Positions 1-5,102 of a stretch of DNA of 5,804 nucleotides are shown here, one piece after another. The stretch spans positions 1 to 5,804 of the forward strand of contig DAOVKO010000139.1 of NCBI GenBank assembly GCA_030631725.1. Reading direction: 5' to 3'. This DNA is from Actinomycetes bacterium. GTDB lineage: Bacteria; Planctomycetota; Phycisphaerae; JAACET01. The first letter of the stretch is position 1; each line of letters starts with the position of its first letter. A program made the translations under genes and the position numbers. The notes below the pieces were generated by a model. It was given only the letters and a program-made list of their open reading frames with translations, was not told the origin of the DNA and ran no database searches.

Positions 1-90
1 CTCTTGACTGTTATCCTCTTTCAGGACAAGATATGGGCCTACGTGGGCCCGGGCCTGCAGATCCTCTGGGAATTGCTGAGGGCCGGTTGA
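1..90 (+). CDS. C-terminal end of an unidentified upstream protein (partial)
   Basis: Reading frame 1 is open from the left edge to a TGA at 88-90 and encodes 29 residues. They are hydrophobic and aromatic (it includes DKIWAYVGPG and ends ILWELLRAG), as expected of a membrane-protein tail or a buried C-terminal helix. The stop is followed by 48 nt and then a strong ribosome-binding site for the next gene, which is normal same-strand spacing. Frame 3 is also open here but runs on through the start of the next gene, so it is less likely to be coding. I do not recognise the family. The start and most of the gene lie outside the window, and so short a fragment could be chance. Confidence 0.5.
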   Translation, partial: LLTVILFQDKIWAYVGPGLQILWELLRAG

Positions 91-114
91 GGCCCGCCGG
101 ATTCAACCCGGCTC
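80..114 (+). terminator. Hairpin over the stop codon of the upstream gene; weak terminator or leader structure
   Basis: Bases 80-90 (GGGCCGGTTGA) pair with 103-114 (TCAACCCGGCTC): 11 base pairs including one G-U, with C109 bulged and a 12-nt loop. Only three T residues follow (117-119), so this is at best a weak intrinsic terminator. A second, mutually exclusive hairpin is possible between GGGCC at 80-84 and GGCCC at 91-95. The structure ends 11 nt before the ribosome-binding site of the next gene, so it could also be a leader element. Confidence 0.35.
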
Positions 115-125
115 AGTTTCCACCT

Positions 126-132
126 GGAGGAG
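126..132 (+). promoter_or_regulatory. Shine-Dalgarno site of the LapA-like gene
   Basis: GGAGGAG lies six bases before the ATG at 139. It is a strong anti-SD match and fixes the start of the 100-residue protein. Confidence 0.85.
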
Positions 133-138
133 AACAAT

Positions 139-441
139 ATGCCCCACACCTGGCAGAGAATAAAAGTTTATACGAAATTATTTTTTATCTGCGTAGTTAT
201 ACTTGCAGCCCTGGTCTTTATCGTTTCTAATAGGCAACTGGTGACCATCAGCTTCGGCTGGTGGACGCTTGCCGAGATCGGAACTTGGTTCCTCATAGTT
301 CTGGCTGGCTTGGCAGGTATTGTTGTTTTCTTGGTTGTCGGCCGAACAAGTTCTCTGCTGCGGGATTTCAGGCGCCTTCGCAGCGAAAATAAGAACCGCA
401 ACCAAAACTTGCCCAATGCTGACTCGCCGTTTGGACAATAA
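139..441 (+). CDS. LapA-like (DUF1049) two-TM inner-membrane protein
   Basis: A 100-residue membrane protein with the layout of the LapA/DUF1049 family. A short basic N-terminus (residues 1-13) is followed by a first membrane helix (about 14-29), a short loop beginning with the family-like NRQLVTISFGW stretch (31-41), a second helix (about 48-68, Gly-rich LAGLAG), and a basic cytoplasmic tail (70-90, RDFRRLRSENKNRN) that could be helical or coiled. In E. coli the family member LapA works with LapB in regulating lipopolysaccharide synthesis; many small homologues elsewhere are uncharacterised, and no LapB is visible here. The start is set by a strong SD. The OmpA-like lipoprotein follows 128 nt downstream on the same strand, suggesting an envelope role. 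The family call rests on topology and the loop motif, so another small two-TM protein is possible. Confidence 0.8.
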   Translation: MPHTWQRIKVYTKLFFICVVILAALVFIVSNRQLVTISFGWWTLAEIGTWFLIVLAGLAGIVVFLVVGRTSSLLRDFRRLRSENKNRNQNLPNADSPFGQ

Positions 442-454
442 CCTTCGCTTAATC

Positions 455-492
455 GCACGCTGGGCCCCGACTCCATCCGGACGGCTGCGTGC
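455..492 (+). repeat. Small imperfect inverted repeat between the two envelope genes
   Basis: GCACGC at 455-460 pairs with GCGTGC at 487-492, with further short GC pairing inside (GCC with GGC, CCG with CGG). There is no T-tract after it. The rest of the 128-nt gap (442-569) shows no convincing promoter. It may be a processing site, a weak terminator or chance. Confidence 0.25.
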
Positions 493-556
493 AAAGGCGA
501 GTTCCCGTTATACGTCATTTGTGCTCAGGTGGTATTGGAAAAAACGTCGTGACAAA

Positions 557-563
557 AAGGAGG
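557..563 (+). promoter_or_regulatory. Shine-Dalgarno site of the OmpA-family lipoprotein gene
   Basis: AAGGAGG lies six bases before the ATG at 570. It selects this ATG over the in-frame upstream ATG at 489, which would add 27 residues ahead of an otherwise textbook lipoprotein signal peptide. Confidence 0.9.
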
Positions 564-569
564 TCCATT

Positions 570-1199
570 ATGACGAAAAAAATCTTCCGCTTGATGTTCT
601 TGGCTGGGCTGTTAGTCCTCAGCAGTCTCTCTGCCGGATGTGGGATGTTTAGTGGCAAAGAGGTGAACGCCCTGAAACTGGAAAACGCAAACCTCCAAGG
701 TCGATTAGAAAGTACCGATCGCGAACTGGAGCGGGCCGACCAAGATATCAGGAGCCTGGAGTCGGACCTGGCCCAAGCCAAAGCAGACTACGATGAGCTT
801 AAGGCCAGCAAACCTGCTGTCGGACCAGTACCCCCTGGAGTAACTAAGATTACTGTTTCTGACAGTGTCCTGTTCAGGTTTGCCGAAGCCGACCTTACCT
901 CTGCGGGAAAAAGAGAGCTGGATTCTATTGCCGCCGATATAAAACGTCGCTACCACGGGCAGCGCATCTCCGTCGAAGGCCATACTGACAGCGTTCCTCT
1001 GGGAAAGCCAGCCACCGTGAAACGCTACGGGAGGAACGTCTGGCTCTCGGCCCACCGCGCTTGGGCTGTAGCTGACTATCTGATTGGGCGAGGTATATCT
1101 GAAAACCTCGTTAGTGTTGTCGGCCGAGGATCTAGTAAGCCAACGGGACTCGGCGCCGACCGGGACCGCCGGGTCGAAATAATCGTATTGTCTCGCTGA
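570..1199 (+). CDS. OmpA-family peptidoglycan-binding lipoprotein
   Basis: A 209-residue lipoprotein that probably links the outer membrane to peptidoglycan. A positively charged start (MTKK) and hydrophobic stretch end in the lipobox-like LSAGC, giving lipid-modified Cys24 after signal peptidase II cleavage. Residues 30-80 are charged heptad-like sequence (KLENANLQGRLE, DIRSLESDLAQAK), predicting a coiled-coil stalk. A Pro-rich linker (82-90) leads to a C-terminal OmpA domain (about 92-209) with VEGHTD (135-140), NVWLSAHRA (156-164) and a DRRVEIIV end. Asp140 and Arg163 match the pair that binds diaminopimelate in characterised OmpA domains; their spacing is longer here because of an insert. 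The layout resembles Pal/YiaD-like lipoproteins but is longer than Pal, and no tol genes are in view. The strong SD fixes the start. Little doubt about the family; the precise role is open. Confidence 0.95.
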   Translation: MTKKIFRLMFLAGLLVLSSLSAGCGMFSGKEVNALKLENANLQGRLESTDRELERADQDIRSLESDLAQAKADYDELKASKPAVGPVPPGVTKITVSDSVLFRFAEADLTSAGKRELDSIAADIKRRYHGQRISVEGHTDSVPLGKPATVKRYGRNVWLSAHRAWAVADYLIGRGISENLVSVVGRGSSKPTGLGADRDRRVEIIVLSR

Positions 1200-1228
1200 G
1201 GAAGAACCCGCCCAGCAAGGCACGGCTA

Positions 1229-1307
1229 AGCAGGTGAGCTAACAGTGTCTGCGGCAAATAGAGTGCTTCTTTAACCCTTTGCCGTTGCAATTGTTAGCTT
1301 GCCTGCT
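1229..1307 (+). repeat. Long near-palindromic hairpin between the lipoprotein gene and hisH
   Basis: Arms 1229-1246 and 1290-1307 form an 18-bp stem (outer 16: AGCAGGTGAGCTAACA with TGTTAGCTTGCCTGCT). After a short internal loop, GCGGCAAA (1251-1258) pairs with TTTGCCGT (1278-1285), leaving a 19-nt apical loop. The four non-Watson-Crick pairs inside the stems are all G-U when transcribed on the plus strand; the minus-strand transcript would have A-C mismatches there. No T-tract follows, so it is not a standard intrinsic terminator. It could be an mRNA stability or processing element, a cis-regulatory leader for hisH, or a small mobile palindromic element. It fills half of the 161-nt gap. Confidence 0.65.
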
Positions 1308-1327
1308 CCCGAGAGGCCCCATAAACT
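1299..1327 (+). promoter_or_regulatory. Possible sigma-70-type promoter for the hisH-hisA run
   Basis: TTGCCT (1299-1304) and TAAACT (1322-1327) each match four of six consensus positions and are separated by 17 nt, about 33 nt before the hisH ATG. The -35-like box lies within the right arm of the hairpin. Such matches are common by chance, so this is only a candidate. Confidence 0.25.
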
Positions 1328-1360
1328 CTAGGCCCAACCCCGCAAAGCTCCGGAAGCATC

Positions 1361-2002
1361 ATGCTCTCAATCGTCGATTATAGTATGGGTAATCTGCGCT
1401 CTGTAGCCAAGGCCTTTGAGCATCTGGCTTGCCCTGCCCAGATTACCAGGACACCTGCCGATATCGAACGGGCCGATCGCCTCGTGCTTCCCGGCGTCGG
1501 CGCCTTCGCCGACGCCATGGCTGCTCTGAACTCTTACGGCCTGGTCGAGCCCATCCTTTCTTTTATTAATTCCGGCAAACCGTTCCTGGGCATTTGTCTT
1601 GGCCTGCAACTGCTCTTCGAACTCAGCTCTGAAGACGGCCAACATCAGGGCCTGGGAGTCTGGCCCGGCCAATGTGTCCGCTTCGACTTCAAGGACTATC
1701 CTCAAGGGCGTGGTTTGAAAATCCCCCACATGGGATGGAACACTATCATCAGGCAAAACCAATGCCCCCTTTTTAGGGGCCTACCTGACCCCTGCTATGT
1801 TTATTTCGTGCACAGTTATTACGTCGTCCCCGACCAGCAAGATGTCTCTGCTGCTCTTACCGAGTACGGCCCAGTAACCTTCACCAGCGCCGCCTGGAAG
1901 GACAATATTTTCGCTACTCAGTTTCACCCCGAAAAATCACAGCGCATCGGCCTAAAGATGCTTCAAAACTTTATTGACTTTCAACCTGTTGGCAGCGCTT
2001 GA
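1361..2002 (+). CDS. hisH: Imidazole glycerol phosphate synthase, glutaminase subunit HisH
   Basis: HisH hydrolyses glutamine and channels ammonia to HisF, which converts PRFAR to imidazole glycerol phosphate and AICAR in histidine synthesis (cytoplasm). The 213-residue protein has the usual family length. It opens with the typical VDYSMGNLRSV (5-15), followed by PGVGAF (44-49) of the oxyanion region, the nucleophile elbow GICLGLQLLFE (77-87, Cys79), IPHMGWN (121-127), YFVHSYY (148-154) and the catalytic FATQFHPEKS (184-193, His189 and Glu191). The triad Cys-His-Glu is complete, so the enzyme should be active. A GGAAG (1352-1356) four bases upstream is a modest SD; the start gives the standard HisH N-terminus. 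hisA begins 9 nt after its stop. The required partner hisF is not in the window. Confidence 0.97.
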   Translation: MLSIVDYSMGNLRSVAKAFEHLACPAQITRTPADIERADRLVLPGVGAFADAMAALNSYGLVEPILSFINSGKPFLGICLGLQLLFELSSEDGQHQGLGVWPGQCVRFDFKDYPQGRGLKIPHMGWNTIIRQNQCPLFRGLPDPCYVYFVHSYYVVPDQQDVSAALTEYGPVTFTSAAWKDNIFATQFHPEKSQRIGLKMLQNFIDFQPVGSA

Positions 2003-2011
2003 GAAAACCCA

Positions 2012-2767
2012 ATGGATATACTACCAGCCATTGATTTGCGCAGCGGCAAATGTGTGCGTCTCATTCAGGGCGACTACCAGCGGGAGATTCGTTACCGCGA
2101 CGACCCCGTCCAGGTAGCCCTCGATTTCCAAAAAGAAGGCGCCCGCTGGATTCACATCGTCGATCTCGATGGCGCCAAGCAAGGCAAGCTCGCAAATCTG
2201 CCGGCCATCAAAAGCATCACCCAAGCAACCTCCGTCCAGATCGAAGTTGGCGGCGGCATCCGCTGCCTCGAAGACATCCGGGCCCTGCTCGACATCGGCA
2301 TAACCAGGGTCATCCTGGGGACCAAGGCCTTGCAGGATTGGCCATGGTTCAAGAATCTGCTCCAAAAACCCGAACTAGCCAACAGATTAGCCCTGGGCCT
2401 CGACGCCCGCGACGGACGCCTGGCCGTTAGCGGATGGACCGACCAGACCGCTCAATCCGCCCTGGACCTCGCCCAGCGGGTCCGTGATTGGCCCCTGGCA
2501 GCCATCATCTACACCGATATCAGCAAGGACGGCATGTTGGTCGGCCCAAATCTCCAGGCCACTGAACAACTCGCCCTGGCTACCACCGTGCCCGTAATCG
2601 CCGCTGGCGGAGTTACCACTGAGGCCGACGTCCGGGCCCTGGCCCAACTGCCCCTGGCCGGTATAATCATTGGCCGAGCTCTCTATGAAGGACGAATCAG
2701 TTTATCCCAGGCCCTGCGGATTGCTGGCGAAACAGGAAAAAAGACAAAGAGAAGAAAAGATTGTTAG
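2012..2767 (+). CDS. hisA: ProFAR isomerase HisA
   Basis: HisA isomerises ProFAR to PRFAR, the step just before HisF-HisH. The 251-residue TIM-barrel protein starts with the hallmark DILPAIDLRSGKCVRL, with catalytic Asp8. The second catalytic Asp131 is in GLDARDG (129-135), and Thr168 in YTDISKDG (167-174) matches the residue implicated in the Thermotoga enzyme. Phosphate-binding glycines are in VGGGIR (79-84) and AAGGVTT (197-203), and the protein closes with IIIGRALYEG (218-227). The barrel normally ends soon after this; residues 241-251 are an unusual Lys/Arg-rich tail ending in Cys, encoded by a purine tract running into a repeat-like sequence, so the natural C-terminus may have been replaced. 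It follows hisH by 9 nt with no strong SD of its own, suggesting translational coupling. Confidence 0.97.
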   Translation: MDILPAIDLRSGKCVRLIQGDYQREIRYRDDPVQVALDFQKEGARWIHIVDLDGAKQGKLANLPAIKSITQATSVQIEVGGGIRCLEDIRALLDIGITRVILGTKALQDWPWFKNLLQKPELANRLALGLDARDGRLAVSGWTDQTAQSALDLAQRVRDWPLAAIIYTDISKDGMLVGPNLQATEQLALATTVPVIAAGGVTTEADVRALAQLPLAGIIIGRALYEGRISLSQALRIAGETGKKTKRRKDC

Positions 2768-2790
2768 CCATAGATGAACGCAGACAAGAA
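2764..2790 (+). repeat. Degenerate copy of a dispersed 'CCACAGATGAACGCAGATAA'-type intergenic repeat (tentative)
   Basis: The sequence CCATAGATGAACGCAGACAA (2769-2788) differs at two positions from a repeat I remember as frequent between genes of many environmental bacteria. It spans the end of hisA and the space before the aldolase gene and is preceded by an almost pure purine tract (2734-2760). The identification comes from memory, not from a search, and only one copy is present in this window. Confidence 0.35.
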
Positions 2791-2797
2791 ATAGCCC

Positions 2798-2801
2798 GGA
2801 G
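2798..2801 (+). promoter_or_regulatory. Shine-Dalgarno site deciding the aldolase start
   Basis: GGAG sits seven bases before ATG 2809. An in-frame TTG at 2761 would add 16 residues (beginning LAIDERRQ) that overlap the hisA end and are translated repeat-like sequence; the SD favours ATG 2809. Confidence 0.7.
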
Positions 2802-2808
2802 AAGGAAA

Positions 2809-3606
2809 ATGTCAAAAACATCTGAGGCAATGCCCAGTGGTCGAGTTCTGCGCCAGCGAATCGATAAGGGCCAGGTACTGCTGGGCGTTACGATCGGCTT
2901 GCCAGCTCCGGAGATTCTGGAGCTGGCTAGAGACTGGGACTGGTTTTGGATCGACGGCCAACACGGTCAACTCAGCTATGATACAATTCTCAACTGTGTG
3001 CGTGTGGCAGATCTGGTGGGTGTGCCGTCGGTGGTCCGCACAGCGGGACACGATTATTCACAAATCGGACCGATACTCGACACTGGGGCTGCTGGGGTGA
3101 TCATACCCATGGTGCACAATGCCGAGCAGGGGCGAGCTGTGGTCAGGGCTGCGAAATTTCCGCCTCTAGGACAGCGGTCCTTGGGGGGCCGACGGGTAAT
3201 AGACCAATTTGGCAGTAAATACGCATCTATAGCCAATCAGAACGTGCTGGTACTAGCACAGATCGAATCGGTCGAGGGGCTGGCCAACGCTGAGCAGATC
3301 GCGGCCGTTCCGGGAATAGACGGCTTGCTCTTCGGCCCAGCTGATTACGCACTAGACTGTGGCTTGAGCATTGAGTCGGCTAGCGATATTTCCGAGCCCC
3401 GTTCCCAGGAGGCTGCCAGGAAGATTGCTCAGAGCTGCAAGAAACACGGCAAAGTGGCTTGCAGCTTCGTGGGTTCTTGCGAGACAGCCGCTCGTCTGGC
3501 TAAACTGGGCTATCAGATGCTCAGTGTCTCAATCGATGCTGCGCTTCTTGCTGGGGCCTTGAATGAAGCTTTGGCTGAACATCGGCGGGCTCTGAAGAAT
3601 GGCTAA
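2809..3606 (+). CDS. HpcH/HpaI-family (class II, pyruvate-type) aldolase
   Basis: A 265-residue cytoplasmic enzyme resembling HpaI, GarL and RhmA, which cleave 2-oxo acids to pyruvate (or a relative) plus an aldehyde using a divalent metal. Family landmarks are IDGQHG (48-53, His52 matching catalytic His45 of E. coli HpaI), VVRTAG (75-80, Arg77 matching pyruvate-binding Arg70), ILDTGAAGVIIPMV (89-102, Asp91 matching Asp84), FPPLGQRSLGG (117-127), and the metal ligands Glu153 (QIES) and Asp179 (GPAD). The active site is complete, but Gln51 replaces the Glu usual before the catalytic His, and GPADYALDCG departs from GPADLS. The substrate cannot be named. It lies 41 nt after hisA and 39 nt before plsY. 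Its coding strand has more G than C, opposite to both neighbours, suggesting a separate origin. The role in this run of genes is unknown. Confidence 0.92.
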   Translation: MSKTSEAMPSGRVLRQRIDKGQVLLGVTIGLPAPEILELARDWDWFWIDGQHGQLSYDTILNCVRVADLVGVPSVVRTAGHDYSQIGPILDTGAAGVIIPMVHNAEQGRAVVRAAKFPPLGQRSLGGRRVIDQFGSKYASIANQNVLVLAQIESVEGLANAEQIAAVPGIDGLLFGPADYALDCGLSIESASDISEPRSQEAARKIAQSCKKHGKVACSFVGSCETAARLAKLGYQMLSVSIDAALLAGALNEALAEHRRALKNG

Positions 3607-3645
3607 AGACCCGCAGCGGTATCCTGCACCAGATGTGGCGGCACT

Positions 3646-4338
3646 GTGGAAAAATATCTGATCATCTTTTTGGCCTGCCCAGTGCTGGGCTTTTTGGTTG
3701 GAGGAATCCCTTTCGGCGTCATTCTGACGGCGGCCCGGGGCATCGACATCCGCACGGTGGCTTCGGGTAACATCGGGGCTACCAACGTAGCCCGAGCCTT
3801 GGGACGCAAGTGGGGCTATTTCTGCTTCCTGCTTGATGTACTCAAAGGCGCCCTGCCCACCGCAGCTATGGGTCTATTGCTCGCCCACTGGCAACTAAAC
3901 GATTCGCCCCTTGGCTTTCTCGCCTGGGCCCTGGTAGGCTCAGCAGCCGTACTCGGCCACGTCTTCCCCATGTATCTAAAATTCAAGGGCGGCAAAGGCG
4001 TAGCCACCAGCGCCGGCGTAGCCCTGGCCGTCTGGCCCTTCTATACCCTCCCTGCCCTGGTAGCCTTGCTGGCCTGGCTGCTGGTCACCCTCACCAGCAA
4101 GACCGTCTCTGCCGGCTCACTCGCCGCCTGCCTCGCCTTCCTGATCACTTATCTAGCTGGTTTCTGGATATTCGATCAACCACGCTGGATCATTCCCCCC
4201 TGGTCGCTCCGAAGTCAATGGCCCCTGCTCATCGCCGCCTGCCTCCTGCCAGTGCTCATCATCGTCCGCCACCGCAGCAACATCACCCGCCTGCTGACCG
4301 GCCAAGAGCACCATATCAAACTCGGCCACGGCCAATGA
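3646..4338 (+). CDS. plsY: Acyl-phosphate:glycerol-3-phosphate acyltransferase PlsY
   Basis: PlsY transfers an acyl chain from acyl-phosphate (made by PlsX) to glycerol-3-phosphate, giving lysophosphatidic acid, the first step of phospholipid synthesis at the inner membrane. The 230-residue polytopic protein shows all three conserved motifs: SGNIGATN (40-47), the glycine-rich KFKGGKGVATS (112-122) and the C-terminal RHRSNITRLLTGQE (208-221). IPFGVI (21-26) and LLDVLKGALP (62-71) are also typical. The start is GTG 3646: in this frame no ATG, GTG or TTG lies between the preceding gene's stop and this codon, and it gives the expected N-terminal helix. The SD is weak (GGCGG). It is slightly longer than many PlsY proteins, with extra sequence around 172-190 before the last helix. 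It is in the same frame as the aldolase, separated by a single TAA. Confidence 0.96.
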   Translation: MEKYLIIFLACPVLGFLVGGIPFGVILTAARGIDIRTVASGNIGATNVARALGRKWGYFCFLLDVLKGALPTAAMGLLLAHWQLNDSPLGFLAWALVGSAAVLGHVFPMYLKFKGGKGVATSAGVALAVWPFYTLPALVALLAWLLVTLTSKTVSAGSLAACLAFLITYLAGFWIFDQPRWIIPPWSLRSQWPLLIAACLLPVLIIVRHRSNITRLLTGQEHHIKLGHGQ

Positions 4339-4351
4339 ATTGTGCGAATTC
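4337..4351. repeat. Short inverted repeat between convergent plsY and HAD genes
   Basis: GAATT (4337-4341) and AATTC (4347-4351) flank GTGCG. The two genes converge with only 25 nt between their stops, and neither strand shows a GC-rich hairpin with a T-run. This weak palindrome is the only structure available; it is probably not an efficient terminator. Confidence 0.2.
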
Positions 4352-4363
4352 TCCACCGGCGGC

Positions 4364-4975
4364 TTACGTATCTATTCGCACCGAGTAAGTCCTGAGTCGA
4401 TTTTTCACCTGTTCGATATTTCTAAACAGAATGGTATTCAAGCCGACCTTGTTTGCCCCCTCAACATATTCTGGTTTATCATCTATGAAGACGGCTTCTT
4501 TTGGCTGCAGATTTAATTTCTCTAGAGTCAGCTCATAGATTCGGCGTTCCGGTTTCATAGTTCCCTGCGAACAAGAGAAAACTGCTACGTCAAAGTAGCC
4601 GTATTCTTTCTCATTGAAATACTCTACAGCCGGAATCTCCGTATTGGACAGAATCGCTGTTTTATAGCCGTTCGCACGTAATGAGCCAGCGAGCGCGAAT
4701 ACATCTTTTTTGGGAGAGTCAGACTCTCTAAATGCCTCAAGCCAGAGGGATTGAGACTTAGGCGGCGGAATGTTTAGACTGGAGCAAACTTTCTCCCAGA
4801 ATTGAGATTCGGATATGCTTCCTTTCTGAAATTCAGCACTAAAAAGACTGTATGCTTTTTCAAAGACGTTAGGGGAAACATCTAGTGCACTGCTGCAAAA
4901 AGCAATAAGACTGGGCGCCGGATCGTCAATCAAAACGCCGCCCCAATCAAAAATGATGCCTTTAATCGTGGGCAT
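4364..4975 (-). CDS. HAD-superfamily hydrolase, subfamily IA (probable phosphatase)
   Basis: A 203-residue soluble enzyme with all four HAD motifs: I, IIFDWGGVL (7-15, nucleophile Asp10); II, ILSNT (108-112, Ser110); III, MKPERRIYE (140-148, Lys141); IV, VFIDDKPEYVEGA (162-174, Asp165/Asp166). The helical cap lies between I and II, as in subfamily IA. Motif I reads DWG, so the second Asp of the usual DxD, the general acid/base in phosphatases, is Gly; this occurs in the FDxGGVL branch (YihX-like and others), whose members may still act on sugar or nucleotide phosphates. The substrate is unknown. The gene is clearly more AT-rich than the his-plsY run (three sampled 60-base stretches have 27, 26 and 20 G+C), suggesting a different origin. 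ATG 4975 has no SD; a TTGAGC/TTTACT promoter-like pair abuts it, so transcription could be nearly leaderless. Confidence 0.92.
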   Translation of the reverse strand: MPTIKGIIFDWGGVLIDDPAPSLIAFCSSALDVSPNVFEKAYSLFSAEFQKGSISESQFWEKVCSSLNIPPPKSQSLWLEAFRESDSPKKDVFALAGSLRANGYKTAILSNTEIPAVEYFNEKEYGYFDVAVFSCSQGTMKPERRIYELTLEKLNLQPKEAVFIDDKPEYVEGANKVGLNTILFRNIEQVKNRLRTYSVRIDT

Positions 4976-4999
4976 GCTAGTAAATTTCAGATGATCTGC

Positions 5000-5034
5000 A
5001 GCTCAAGGCAAAAACTTACTCGGGTTTTTGAGCT
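5000..5034. promoter_or_regulatory. Inverted repeat upstream of the HAD gene
   Basis: AGCTCAA (5000-5006) and TTGAGCT (5028-5034) are perfect arms; inside, AAAC (5012-5015) pairs with GTTT (5024-5027). Alternatively CAAAAAC (5009-5015) pairs with GTTTTTG (5024-5030). A small palindrome, CAGATGATCTG (4988-4998), lies between this and the HAD start. On the minus strand one arm contains a -35-like TTGAGC. It may be an operator or a weak terminator for the DUF1638 gene; nothing decides between them. Confidence 0.3.
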
Positions 5035-5102
5035 TGGCCGGCAGCTAGGTTTTGACGACAAATTCCAGGGGATGCTTGGCAAAGGCCTACTGCTCCAGCC
5101 GC

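Noticed and set aside
4..35. TTGACT with a downstream AAGATAT as a sigma-70 promoter
   Set aside because: The -10-like element is poorly spaced and weak (about 3 of 6 at 17-nt spacing), and the region is probably inside a coding sequence.
33..230. Plus-strand 65-codon frame at the left end
   Set aside because: It overlaps the start of the LapA-like gene in another frame, has Pro/Gly-rich composition in GC-rich sequence, and the frame 1 reading gives a better upstream gene end.
489..569. Longer start of the OmpA-family lipoprotein at ATG 489
   Set aside because: It would place 27 residues before a normal lipoprotein signal peptide and has no SD, whereas ATG 570 has AAGGAGG at ideal spacing.
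3604..3648. Aldolase-PlsY fusion by readthrough of a single TAA
   Set aside because: The two genes share a frame with no other stop between them, but both proteins are complete by themselves and a shared frame occurs one time in three by chance.
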